Shown one piece after another: positions 17,823 to 26,474 of a DNA stretch of 64,000 nucleotides. A program made the translations under genes and the position numbers. Below the pieces are notes generated by a model. It ran no database searches, was not told the DNA's origin, and worked only from the letters and a program-made list of their open reading frames with translations. The first letter of the stretch is position 1. Each line of letters starts with the position of its first letter. The stretch is from Planococcus shenhongbingii (GTDB taxonomy: Bacteria > Bacillota > Bacilli > Bacillales_A > Planococcaceae): positions 2,046,001 through 2,110,000 of the forward strand of contig NZ_CP129235.1 of NCBI RefSeq assembly GCF_030413635.1. The letters run 5' to 3'.

Positions 17823-18572
17823 ATGGATACGGTCGCTTATTTGAAAAGATTCAACGCTTACCCGGTAGAGGAATGTTTTTTGCAGGACCTTGCCCGCCTG
17901 CAGTCTTTGCATATGCAGAACATCCCTTTTGAAAACCTGGATGTAATCCGTGAGGTTCCCATTTACTTGAACGTTGAGAATATATATGAAAAAATTGTTA
18001 ACCAAAGACGCGGGGGTTATTGCTATGAAATTAACGGGTTGTTCCACTGGCTGCTCCAAGAACTTGGATTCGATGCTCAACTGATTTCTGCAACCGTCCA
18101 GAAGCCGGATGGCACATGGTCAAAAGCGGATACCCATGCGGCAATCCTGGTGAATCTCGATGTTCCTTACCTTGTTGATGCCGGATTTGGTGATTCTACT
18201 ATCAGTCCGATTCCGCTTGGAGGCGAACGGCATACCGACCATAGCGGAACTTACACCATTAAACAAGCTGACGAGAAATTCTATGACCTGGTCCGGGACA
18301 ATGACGGCAAAGAGCGTACGCTCTACCGCTTCAGCCTGGAAGAAAAGCAGCTTGCCGATTTTCATGAAGGCTGTGTTTTCAACCAAATTTCAAAAGACTC
18401 TCCGTTTACCCATGATGACTTAGTCACCAAGGCGACTCCGGAAGGCCGCGTCACATTATCCGATCATCAATTGACCCGTTCGGAAAATGGAAAGAAAGAA
18501 AAAACCCAGCTTTCGCCGGAAGAAAAACTGAAAGTGCTTGAAGAAGAATTTGGCATTCTGTTAAATTCCTAA
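17823..18572 (+). CDS. Arylamine N-acetyltransferase
   Basis: A 249-residue cytosolic enzyme that transfers acetyl from acetyl-CoA to arylamines or hydrazines. The Cys-His-Asp triad is intact: Cys67 in RRGGYCYEIN, His105 in ADTHAAILV and Asp119 in LVDAGFGD. N-terminal IPFENLD is also family-typical. The length is slightly below the usual 260-280 residues, mostly at the C-terminus. It stands alone between an AT-rich region and a bidirectional terminator. Confidence 0.94.
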   Translation: MDTVAYLKRFNAYPVEECFLQDLARLQSLHMQNIPFENLDVIREVPIYLNVENIYEKIVNQRRGGYCYEINGLFHWLLQELGFDAQLISATVQKPDGTWSKADTHAAILVNLDVPYLVDAGFGDSTISPIPLGGERHTDHSGTYTIKQADEKFYDLVRDNDGKERTLYRFSLEEKQLADFHEGCVFNQISKDSPFTHDDLVTKATPEGRVTLSDHQLTRSENGKKEKTQLSPEEKLKVLEEEFGILLNS

Positions 18573-18585
18573 GTCTAGAAGCCAA

Positions 18586-18642
18586 AAAGAAAAACCAGAT
18601 TCGGGAAGGATGAAAACCATCCATCGAATCCGGTTTTTCTTT
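18586..18642. terminator. Bidirectional terminator
   Basis: AAGAAAAACCAGATTCG pairs with CGAATCCGGTTTTTCTT around an inner ATGG..CCAT stem. It serves the arylamine N-acetyltransferase and the converging hydrolase-like gene. Confidence 0.88.
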
Positions 18643-19543
18643 ATTTTTTCTGTCTCTCTATTTTTCTGTCTTCAACGTCCTGCAAAAAAGAAAGGATGTG
18701 CTTAAAATAAGCATTCGGGTCGTCCCACATGGCCAATAAACTGCCGTCTTCACAATAAGCCACCCGGGAATTTGGAAGGCGCCTGCCCATTTCTTCAATA
18801 TCTTCCTCATATAAAGCATCATGGCGACCGGCAATCACCAAAGAAGGACGGGTTATGTCGTTCAGGTTCTCCCAGCGGTCCCAGTCTTTCAGCGCTCCAT
18901 TTACATCAAACTCTTTATCTCCCATCAATGGCTCCAATACGTTCAAATTTATCCGTTTTTCAGTACGGGCGACAGGTTCAGGCTTGGGATCCAATCTGCA
19001 GATGTGCTTCTTTCCATAATATTCCCAATACAGATTTTCATATTCCTGTCCTTCGCTGCCACCGGACTCTTCCAGAGATTTCATTTTTTCAACGACTTCT
19101 GCCGGCAGCGCATCTCTGCTTTCGTTACCACTCTTTACAAATGATTTAGTGCTTGCAGTGATGTTGGATATAATCAATCCTTTTAAAGAATCTCCATATT
19201 TCAGCGCGTATTCAATGGCCAGCATGCCGCCCCAGCCGTGGCCATAAAGATAAAAATCTGAAAGCCCTAACCCCAATCGCACTTCTTCCACTTCGTCACA
19301 AAAACGTTCCAAGTTCCAAAGTTCATCCTGATCCGGTTGATCGGAATAAAAAGAACCCAATTGCTCGTAAAAGTAAATTTCAATTCCTTCAGGCGGCAGA
19401 TATTCCTGGAAATTTTCTAAGTAATCATGTGTCAATCCCGGACCGCCATGCAACAATAATACTTTGATAGGGCTTTCTCCAACTTTTCTGGTCCATACAT
19501 GGAATCCATTCCTCAATCTTATGATATTCGTTTGTCCTTCCAT
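18641..19543 (-). CDS. Prolyl-aminopeptidase-like alpha/beta-hydrolase lacking catalytic Ser and His (probable pseudoenzyme)
   Basis: A 300-residue alpha/beta-hydrolase that follows the proline iminopeptidase pattern: LLLHGGPGLTHDYL, YFYEQLGSFYSDQP, a nucleophile elbow and a C-terminal AMWDDPNAYF block. The elbow reads GHGWGG, so the catalytic Ser of GxSxG is Gly (residue 103). In the His block the usual GSHLAMWDD reads GSLLAMWDD, so the catalytic His is Leu (269). Asp242 (AGRHDAL) remains. The frame is otherwise intact, with a clear AGGAGG before ATG 19543, so this looks like a maintained protein without the normal activity rather than a broken gene. Confidence 0.85.
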   Translation of the reverse strand: MEGQTNIIRLRNGFHVWTRKVGESPIKVLLLHGGPGLTHDYLENFQEYLPPEGIEIYFYEQLGSFYSDQPDQDELWNLERFCDEVEEVRLGLGLSDFYLYGHGWGGMLAIEYALKYGDSLKGLIISNITASTKSFVKSGNESRDALPAEVVEKMKSLEESGGSEGQEYENLYWEYYGKKHICRLDPKPEPVARTEKRINLNVLEPLMGDKEFDVNGALKDWDRWENLNDITRPSLVIAGRHDALYEEDIEEMGRRLPNSRVAYCEDGSLLAMWDDPNAYFKHILSFLQDVEDRKIERQKK

Positions 19544-19670
19544 CTTTTTTCCTCCTTGTAAGTTTTCATAGATCATTTAAATTATCTTACTATTCAGACT
19601 ATTAAACAAGCCGTACTGTATATAAATGTGCTCTATGTTCCTCCACAGTAATCATTTTCTTGCACGAATA

Positions 19671-19712
19671 CAAAAAAGGCTGCATAGCTTCCGAAAAGCC
19701 TGCAAACCCTTT
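19671..19712 (-). terminator. Probable terminator of the antiporter gene
   Basis: Minus-strand GGTTTGCAGGCTT pairs imperfectly with AAGCTATGCAGCC (one bulge), followed by TTTTTT. Confidence 0.6.
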
Positions 19713-19722
19713 TACCGATATT

Positions 19723-21753
19723 TTAATCTCCGCGTTCATAAAGCGTTATGCTTTCCATATAGTTTACGAATCTTCGAAGTTCCCTAGTCTGTTCTCTTGT
19801 GATATCGCCCGCTTCATACATGCGGTTTATCTCTGCTCTGCTGGCATCCATTACGATTATGCGCAGTTCTTCTTTCTGCAATTCGAATTGCTCATTGTAT
19901 TGGGCCTCGGGCCGTTTCAAACCGCTCATCATCTGATTATAATCGGAAATTACCGAATCAATAATTTCTTTATCATCCGAATTCCTTTTATATTCCTCCA
20001 GTTTTTTTACTGCTGCTTGCAAGGCTCCCAGCTGGACTTCTTTGCCAATTTGCATGTTGACTAGGCGCGTTTCTTCATCCTTCAAGTACTGTCCTCTGAA
20101 CCTTTTCCACGCCCTGATAAGTTTGCCTTGCAAATGCACGGTAAGAGAGCGGATATTTTGCCTGATGATTTCTTCCCGGCGTTCCAACGACTTTTCAAAC
20201 GCCTCATATACTTCTTTATCCATGCTTTTATTCTGAAGCTCTTTAATATAGTTCTTTTCTATATCCAAAGCTATTAATCTTATTTCTTTCGACTTTCTTC
20301 TGTGTTTTTTTGTTCTATTTGACGAAATTTCATCCGCAGAAAGTGTCTGTTGAAGCCGCAATTTGTATTCGTCCATCAGTTCATAAGCTGCCACTTCATT
20401 TTCTTCGTCCATTTCAGCTTTTATTTTCTTAATGGAAGCCAAGAGGATACGCCTTCTCGCTTCTTCCGTATCCAAAAAGTCCGTTTGTTCCCCTTCTTCC
20501 AACATGCCTCTGCTCAGCAAAGGCAATAGAACTGTGGCCGCGACCAAGGTGAATAAAATCGTTCCAGCGGCTAAGAAAATGATCAATGAACGGTTTGGAA
20601 AAGACTCTCCATTTTCCAAAAAGAAAGGAATCGATAAGACACCGACCATCGTAACGGTTCCACGAACCCCTGTTAAACTGACAAATAAGGTGGTTTTAAG
20701 GCTGGGCTTTGGACTGTCTTCCACTTTTCCAAACCGGTATTCATAAGTCTCAAATAAATAAGCCCATACAAAACGAAGACCCAAAATAACAAGCGCGATT
20801 GCGATTACATAGCCGAACAGCATCCATTCGTTGATATTCGGATTCTCAAGCACACCGCTCATCGAAGAAGGGATGTTCAATCCGAGCAGCAGAAAAACAA
20901 TGCCGTTCAGCACGAACAGCATAATTGTCCATATATTTTCAGCAAGCATCTGTTCTTCCGCTACCAGCGTTTCGGTTCGTTCCCGGATCAATGAATGGAC
21001 AATCCCAGCAACGACTACAGCGATAACTCCCGAAGCATGCAGCAGATCTTCGGTAATGATGAAAATGATAAAAGGAGTCATGACATGGAGAAGTGATTGA
21101 AAAGTGACATCGTTGATGCCTTGCCGGCGCAAAATATAACGGATCCAGATGACAAGCAAGCCCAAAACCAAGCCTAAAACTGCTCCAGCTACAAATTTGT
21201 ATGAAAAGTCTAATGCCGCTTCAGATAATGAGAAGTAACCCGTCACTACTGCCGCCACTGCGTAGTTGAAAGCGACAAGCCCGGAGGCATCATTGATCAG
21301 CGATTCACCCCGGACCAGATTCAATACTTTTTGGGGGATATGAATGCGCTGGGCAATCCCATTGACTGCCACTGGGTCAGTAGGAGATAAAATGGCAGCC
21401 AAGGCAAAAGCTGCGCTAAGCGGGATATCATCGATCATCCAATGGATGAAGTACCCACCGGCCACTGTTGTAATCAGCACGAGCAATACCGCATTCCCCA
21501 GGATCGGCCCTCTCATCTTCCACAATTCTTCCCGCGGGAAATGCCGGCCATCGTTGTATAAAAGCGGGGCAATAAACAGCAGCAAAAACCATTCTGTTTC
21601 GATATCAAAGGTAATATCGTCAAAGATGAAAACAAGGAGTACCCCTAACGCGACTTGAATTAATGCAGTGGGGATAAAAGGGGTATAGTGGCTAACTATA
21701 TTAGAAATCAGCAAACAACTGATCAACAGCAATACCGTCATCAAAATATCCAT
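19723..21753 (-). CDS. CPA1-family Na+/H+ antiporter (NhaK-like)
   Basis: A 676-residue monovalent cation/proton antiporter. The N-terminal 400 or so residues carry about 12 helices, with LFIAPLLYNDGRHFP, the ion-path segment ILSPTDPVAVNGIAQR and NDASGLVAFNY (NDxxG). The C-terminal third is a soluble, charged, coiled-coil-rich domain (EEARRRILLASIKKIKAEMDEENEV onward) with regulatory character. Size and layout resemble B. subtilis NhaK (YvgP, as I recall it). It exports Na+, K+ or Li+ in exchange for H+, fitting salt or alkaline tolerance. GGAGA lies six bases before the ATG. Confidence 0.92.
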   Translation of the reverse strand: MDILMTVLLLISCLLISNIVSHYTPFIPTALIQVALGVLLVFIFDDITFDIETEWFLLLFIAPLLYNDGRHFPREELWKMRGPILGNAVLLVLITTVAGGYFIHWMIDDIPLSAAFALAAILSPTDPVAVNGIAQRIHIPQKVLNLVRGESLINDASGLVAFNYAVAAVVTGYFSLSEAALDFSYKFVAGAVLGLVLGLLVIWIRYILRRQGINDVTFQSLLHVMTPFIIFIITEDLLHASGVIAVVVAGIVHSLIRERTETLVAEEQMLAENIWTIMLFVLNGIVFLLLGLNIPSSMSGVLENPNINEWMLFGYVIAIALVILGLRFVWAYLFETYEYRFGKVEDSPKPSLKTTLFVSLTGVRGTVTMVGVLSIPFFLENGESFPNRSLIIFLAAGTILFTLVAATVLLPLLSRGMLEEGEQTDFLDTEEARRRILLASIKKIKAEMDEENEVAAYELMDEYKLRLQQTLSADEISSNRTKKHRRKSKEIRLIALDIEKNYIKELQNKSMDKEVYEAFEKSLERREEIIRQNIRSLTVHLQGKLIRAWKRFRGQYLKDEETRLVNMQIGKEVQLGALQAAVKKLEEYKRNSDDKEIIDSVISDYNQMMSGLKRPEAQYNEQFELQKEELRIIVMDASRAEINRMYEAGDITREQTRELRRFVNYMESITLYERGD

Positions 21754-21829
21754 ATTGGCTCTCCGTTCTCCAGGGGTTAAGGTGTAATCCTTGTATACCC
21801 GGAATCACGCGGTTCACTGCATGCCTTCA

Positions 21830-22834
21830 TTAATTTTTCTTTGCCGCTTCCTGTTCCGAATTTATTTCTTCCATTACCGGTTTTTCTTCATGGAGTGTAG
21901 CAATCCGGCTTCTTTTATCGATGAAAATATTCTTTTTATGCCATTTGAAGTAACCGCTGTTTTCAGGATAGACCGGTATTCGCAGACGCGCGGACAATCC
22001 ATAATCGCTGTACTTTTCTTCTGGAATGGTTGCTGAAATTTGCAGCTTGCCATTTGCGTTGATGGTAATGAGTCCGTAAGAATACATCGAATCATGGTTG
22101 CTGCACAGTAAAACACCGTTATATGGATCAAGCCGTTCCGGATCTGAACTATCTTTCCATGGTTTTGCGTAACTCGCTTTCAGCACCGGCTCCAAGTCCA
22201 TTCCGCAAAGAGGACAAGATTTATTCCATAATGGCGTCAGCCGTTTCCGGAATTGCTGCTCACCGCGCTGCATCTTTGTTTTCGCTTCCAGTATCGTTTC
22301 GGCGATTAAAGGCACCAAAGGATTATGTTCGGTCGTCCTGATCACTTCAATCGCTAATTCCAGCTGCTCTTCTTCTGGCACATAGACATTCAGCATACTG
22401 ATGCCTTCCAGCATTTTGATGGCAAGCTCTTCATTGCAGGGATACAGATAACCCGGATTGCCGCTTCCGTCTTCCTGGAAAGCCGCATATTTGACCGGCA
22501 GCAAACTGGCAAGCTCATCAAAATGCTCATGTATGCTTAAAGGCTGTTCCAGTTCATGGTACTCGACAGAAACATAATAGCCCTTTTCTTCCTTTCCATT
22601 AGCCATGTTAACCGCTATCGGCTTATTCCCCAATCGGCAATTTTCCTTTGCTACACTGAGAGCAACAATATAGCCTTTCACGTAATGAAAAATCCGGTCG
22701 CCTTTTTTTATATCCCGCATCCTTTTATAGGAATGCGGCACCATTCCGGACTTATCCCGTTGAGGTGTCCACAACAGACCCATTTTCTTTTCCTCTTGAT
22801 ACGTTTCGCCTTGCATGACAATAAAGCAATTCAA
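21830..22834 (-). CDS. EVE/PUA-like domain protein with degenerate HNH endonuclease domain
   Basis: A 334-residue soluble protein. The N-terminal 75 or so residues (GDRIFHYVKGYIVALSVAKE) resemble EVE/PUA-type modified-base-reading domains. The C-terminus carries an HNH-type domain with zinc-binding-like CPLCG, the block DPYNGVLLCSNHD and a LITI strand. The normally catalytic His in the A(S/A)H(I/S)KPW motif is Tyr (ASYAKPWKDS), and the later D-x-G position reads YSYG, so nuclease activity is doubtful. The start is TTG, supported by AGGAGG with an 8-base spacer. It could be a type IV restriction-like or DNA-repair protein, or an inactive derivative. It stands alone. Confidence 0.75.
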   Translation of the reverse strand: MNCFIVMQGETYQEEKKMGLLWTPQRDKSGMVPHSYKRMRDIKKGDRIFHYVKGYIVALSVAKENCRLGNKPIAVNMANGKEEKGYYVSVEYHELEQPLSIHEHFDELASLLPVKYAAFQEDGSGNPGYLYPCNEELAIKMLEGISMLNVYVPEEEQLELAIEVIRTTEHNPLVPLIAETILEAKTKMQRGEQQFRKRLTPLWNKSCPLCGMDLEPVLKASYAKPWKDSSDPERLDPYNGVLLCSNHDSMYSYGLITINANGKLQISATIPEEKYSDYGLSARLRIPVYPENSGYFKWHKKNIFIDKRSRIATLHEEKPVMEEINSEQEAAKKN

Positions 22835-22957
22835 TTATTTTTCCTCCTAAACAAATCAAAATGACGGTTTTTCTTTTCCATGCATTCATCATATCGTATA
22901 TTTCTGCTGCTTGTTTAGAAGTTTGTCCGGATAATTGCCTATAATCCAAGAAAACAT

Positions 22958-22993
22958 AAAAAGCATGCATCTTTTACAGCATACACGCTTTGC
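22958..22993 (-). terminator. Terminator of the sugar ABC operon
   Basis: Minus-strand AAAGCGTGTATGC pairs with GATGCATGCTTT, followed by TT. Confidence 0.72.
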
Positions 22994-23001
22994 ACAAAGT
23001 C

Positions 23002-23832
23002 TTATTTGATTCCGGAACTGATGACACTGCGTACAAAATACCTGTTTGCAGCTACGAAAATGATCAATGCGGGTAATGTGGCAACAACGGTCGCCGCCAT
23101 CATCCGGCCGGGGTTAACGAAGTTGGCTCCTTGAACAAGATTCGCTACTCCAACCGTTACCGTTTTCATTTCATCCGCACTGGTGACGACCGATGGCCAT
23201 AGGAAGTCATTGTAAATCGTCAGGAAAGTCAAAACAGCTAAAGTGGCAACAACCGGCCGTATCGCTGGGAAAATGACAAACCGCAGTATCTGCCAAAGTG
23301 AAGCACCGTCAATAACTGCCGCTTCCTCCAAATCTCTCGGAAAACCTTTCAAAAAACTATAAACCAGAAATACTCCCATCGTATTGGCAGAATAAATTAA
23401 AATCAGCGGCGCGAAGGTATTGATCAAGTTCAATTCACGGAAGATATAAAACATCGGAAACAGCGTAACGATGCCCGGTATCGTCAATGCCACCACTACC
23501 ATGGTGAAAAAAAACTTTTTTCCGGGCAAATTTAAGCGCGCCAATGCATAGGCAGCCAGCACATCGACGAATACCACCAAGGCGGTGCCTGCAATCGTTA
23601 CGATCCCTGTATTTGCCAACCAGCGAATTACAGGAACATCTGCCGCAACTCCAAAAATACTGCTGTAGTTTTCCAGGGTCCATGCTCTCGGAAATAGCGC
23701 TGAAGATGACATGGATTCGCTCAATGCCTTGAACGATGTGAACAGCATGAAAATCAAAGGCAGCAGAAATAAAATTGCAAGCAGGGTGGCAGCGACTAAA
23801 ATAAATGCATTTTTACTTTTGGATTTTTTCAT
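23002..23832 (-). CDS. Carbohydrate ABC transporter permease, MalG type
   Basis: A 276-residue inner-membrane permease with six helices. The EAA loop that docks the ATPase is EAAVIDGASLWQILRFVIFP. The C-terminal location of the loop and the short length are MalG-like. AGGAGG lies seven bases before the ATG. Third gene of the solute-binding protein / MalF / MalG operon. No ATPase gene is present locally, so a shared MsmX/UgpC-type ATPase elsewhere is inferred. Confidence 0.92.
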   Translation of the reverse strand: MKKSKSKNAFILVAATLLAILFLLPLIFMLFTSFKALSESMSSSALFPRAWTLENYSSIFGVAADVPVIRWLANTGIVTIAGTALVVFVDVLAAYALARLNLPGKKFFFTMVVVALTIPGIVTLFPMFYIFRELNLINTFAPLILIYSANTMGVFLVYSFLKGFPRDLEEAAVIDGASLWQILRFVIFPAIRPVVATLAVLTFLTIYNDFLWPSVVTSADEMKTVTVGVANLVQGANFVNPGRMMAATVVATLPALIIFVAANRYFVRSVISSGIK

Positions 23833-23846
23833 AGTTCCACTACCTC

Positions 23847-24725
23847 CTAATCTTTGCGGAATGTGTAGAAATATTGAGCGGCTACAATCAAGACCATGAC
23901 AAAGCCCATTAGCATCGACATCGCAGAAGCCATCCCTAAGTTGTTCTGGTTAAAGACTACCTGCTGGATGACCATGATCAAGGAAGTTGTACTTTGCGCC
24001 GGGCCACCAGCTGTAATGAGCAAAGTTTGGCCATAAAGATTGAAAGACGCAATGACGGTTATGATTGTCAAAAAAACAAAAACTCCTTTAATGGAAGGAA
24101 ACGTAATATAACTGAATCGCTGCCACCAATTGGCTCCGTCCAAACCAGCAGCTTCATACAAATTCTGGTCCACTTCATCCAAAGCATTGATGAACAAAAT
24201 CATATTAAATCCAATTGTCCACCACACTGTCGCAATTAATATGGCAATCCAGGCAAGTGGCTGATCGTTGAGCCAGTTCGGTGTGCCAAGACCGAAAGTG
24301 TTCATGACATTATTAACATACCCGCCATTCCCAGTAAAAAGCCATTTGAAAATTGCTGAAACGGCAGTAACGGAAACAGCATAAGAAATAAAGAAGACCG
24401 TCCGGTAAAATACTTTCAATTTATCCGGGATGCTGTCGACCACTAAAGCCAAAGCTAAACTGATCACCACAAGCGGCACCACACTAATGGCCACGAAAAT
24501 CAACGTGTTCTTTAATCCATTGTAAAAAGCATTGCTGTAAACATTGCCAGGTGTCAGGATCGACACGTAGTTATCAAGACCGACAAATCCCCCATTCCCT
24601 CCAAAAATAGACCATTGATGAAAACTGATATAAAGGCCGTATACGAATGGCACAATTAAGAATAAGGTAAAGCAGATCAGAAATGGCAAAAATAAAATAA
24701 TGGACCAGGTTTTTGAAATCCGCAT
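23847..24725 (-). CDS. Carbohydrate ABC transporter permease, MalF type
   Basis: A permease of about 292 residues with six helices and the EAA loop EAAGLDGANWWQRFSYITFP. It pairs with the MalG-type permease 14 bp downstream. Start ATG 24725 has GGGGGT nine bases upstream. The sugar cannot be read from the sequence; many such systems import oligosaccharides or glycerol-phosphate derivatives. Confidence 0.92.
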   Translation of the reverse strand: MRISKTWSIILFLPFLICFTLFLIVPFVYGLYISFHQWSIFGGNGGFVGLDNYVSILTPGNVYSNAFYNGLKNTLIFVAISVVPLVVISLALALVVDSIPDKLKVFYRTVFFISYAVSVTAVSAIFKWLFTGNGGYVNNVMNTFGLGTPNWLNDQPLAWIAILIATVWWTIGFNMILFINALDEVDQNLYEAAGLDGANWWQRFSYITFPSIKGVFVFLTIITVIASFNLYGQTLLITAGGPAQSTTSLIMVIQQVVFNQNNLGMASAMSMLMGFVMVLIVAAQYFYTFRKD

Positions 24726-24815
24726 AGACAAAACACCCCCGATTATTTAAATAGAACGGCATTTCACTGATTTACAGTAGGAAATGCCGTTCATTTATAT
24801 TTCTTTATCAACCAG

Positions 24816-26081
24816 TTACTGAGGTGCTGTCTCTGCGACTTGTTTCGCTTGCTCTGTCGCTTTTTTCAGTTCGCTCATCAGTGTTTCTTTTGTAATATTT
24901 GCGTCCCCGACAACTTTCGGATATACATTTTCTACTACATAACGGACCTGTTCGCGATACTGATACAATTTAGGAGCACCTTCGAAAGACTCAAATTGTT
25001 TGATGTTCTGCGCGGAAAGCGGGTATTTTTCAGGATCGGCTTCCACCAATTCCATTGTCGGTATATGCGTAGGCGCTTGTCCGCTATCTGCCCAGTTGAT
25101 CAAATTTTCAGGTGTATACATGTATTTCAGAAATTCCGCAAGTCCAGCCATGCGCTCCTCATCGGTTACTGAAGAAGGCAGGGCAAGTGTATGTCCAGCG
25201 CCGTAAACACCCGGCTGCTCTGCGATTACTGGGACAGAAGCGATTCCTAAATCATCTCCATAGGCTTCTTTTACAGCTTGGTAATACCAGGGACCCGTTA
25301 ATGCCGTGGCCGTCTGAACGGCACTGCCGCCTTCATCCACTTGTTTCATGAAAGCCTGGAATTCTCCATCCAGCCCTAAGCCTTGGGGAGATATTTTGTC
25401 TTTAAAAATCATATCGTGGTAAATCATTAACGCATCAGCCAGTTCTTCTTGAGAAAAGTTCACATGATTGTCTTCAACCATATTGATTCCATTTTGAGCT
25501 GCTACTGTCATAATGAACCATTCCCCAAGGCCTGCACTTGGGACCCCTGTCGCAAACAGGTTGGGATCTTGTTGCTGGAGCGTAGTCGTTAATTTTGCAA
25601 AATCCTCATAGGTTTGAGGAGCTTCAGGAGCCAGTTTTTTATTATAGAACATGGTCATGGGATGGATATCTAGAGGCAGCGCAAAGACACCGTCATCAAA
25701 AGTCACTTGTTCTTTTGCAACAGGATGAAAATCGTCTGGGCTAATTCCAGCAGTTTCCATTAAACTGCTGATGTCTTGAATCATGCCATCTTGCTTGAAT
25801 GTTTCAAGCAAATCCGTATGGATCATAACTAAATCATAATTTCCAGTTTTGAATTTCGTGTAATGATCTTTTTCCTGGGATTCTTTGATTACATACTTAT
25901 CTTGCGATTCATTAAAGCCATTGGTGATTTTTTTCATATAATCTCCGTCTCCGCCAGTAAACCCGTTAATGAAGGTCAATTCAATTTTTCCGTCAGCGGT
26001 TTCTCCACTGCCAGAACCGCCGCCGCATCCCGATAATATTAAAACTGAAATAATAGCGAGATACAATAAAAAATTTTTCAT
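24816..26081 (-). CDS. Extracellular solute-binding lipoprotein (sugar ABC transporter)
   Basis: A family 1 solute-binding protein of about 421 residues. The signal peptide ends in the lipobox LSGC, followed by a Gly/Ser linker, so the mature protein is tethered outside the membrane. The fold features include FAKLTTTLQQQDPNL and ALPSSVTDEERMAGLAEFLKY. It is the first gene of the operon. The leader carries a near-perfect cre box (26103-26116) just upstream of the ribosome binding site, so carbon catabolite repression by CcpA, or control by a LacI-type regulator, is likely. Confidence 0.92.
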   Translation of the reverse strand: MKNFLLYLAIISVLILSGCGGGSGSGETADGKIELTFINGFTGGDGDYMKKITNGFNESQDKYVIKESQEKDHYTKFKTGNYDLVMIHTDLLETFKQDGMIQDISSLMETAGISPDDFHPVAKEQVTFDDGVFALPLDIHPMTMFYNKKLAPEAPQTYEDFAKLTTTLQQQDPNLFATGVPSAGLGEWFIMTVAAQNGINMVEDNHVNFSQEELADALMIYHDMIFKDKISPQGLGLDGEFQAFMKQVDEGGSAVQTATALTGPWYYQAVKEAYGDDLGIASVPVIAEQPGVYGAGHTLALPSSVTDEERMAGLAEFLKYMYTPENLINWADSGQAPTHIPTMELVEADPEKYPLSAQNIKQFESFEGAPKLYQYREQVRYVVENVYPKVVGDANITKETLMSELKKATEQAKQVAETAPQ

Positions 26082-26102
26082 CAATTTAGCCCCCTTTTTT
26101 AA

Positions 26103-26116
26103 TGTTAGCGCTTACA
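26103..26116 (-). promoter_or_regulatory. cre-type operator upstream of the sugar ABC operon
   Basis: TGTTAGCGCTTACA (minus strand TGTAAGCGCTAACA) differs from the palindromic cre consensus TGTAAGCGCTTACA at one base. A TATATT -10-like box lies at 26128-26133 on the same strand, so the site would overlap the start of transcription (about +5 to +18), a typical repression position. Confidence 0.8.
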
Positions 26117-26404
26117 TTTATCCTTAAAATATAGCGATATCCTTATTTCTCCACTCCTTCCTAATAAATCAGAAATTTCAACTATTTTGAATATTTTTCT
26201 TAATAATATTATAATCCGAGCCGCAAAGCAAATTCAGCAGCAAAACATACATCTTCTGCACTAATTCCTTCTTCGTAATTTTTCTAAACCACTTTTTCTA
26301 TAATCGGCATTTTATTCAATTTAGAACGAGAAAAAACCGGCCATATAAAGTTCCAAATTTTGGCCTAAGTAGTTGAATACATTGAATTGTTCTTGCCCAA
26401 TTTA

Positions 26405-26436
26405 AAGAGCTTGATCCAACAATGAATCAAGCTCTT
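26405..26436 (-). terminator. Terminator of adenine deaminase
   Basis: Stem AAGAGCTTGAT / ATCAAGCTCTT around a 10-base loop, with T-rich sequence on both sides. Confidence 0.8.
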
Positions 26437-26474
26437 GGTTTTTCATTTAAAGATTAAGTATTAAAGCTGATTTC

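Larger units (their letters stand above)
26085..26474. other. Intergenic region, 390 bp
   Basis: Carries the sugar operon leader with its cre box and -10-like box (right of 26101), an AT-rich middle, and the adenine deaminase terminator at 26405-26436. No gene is seen. Confidence 0.6.
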
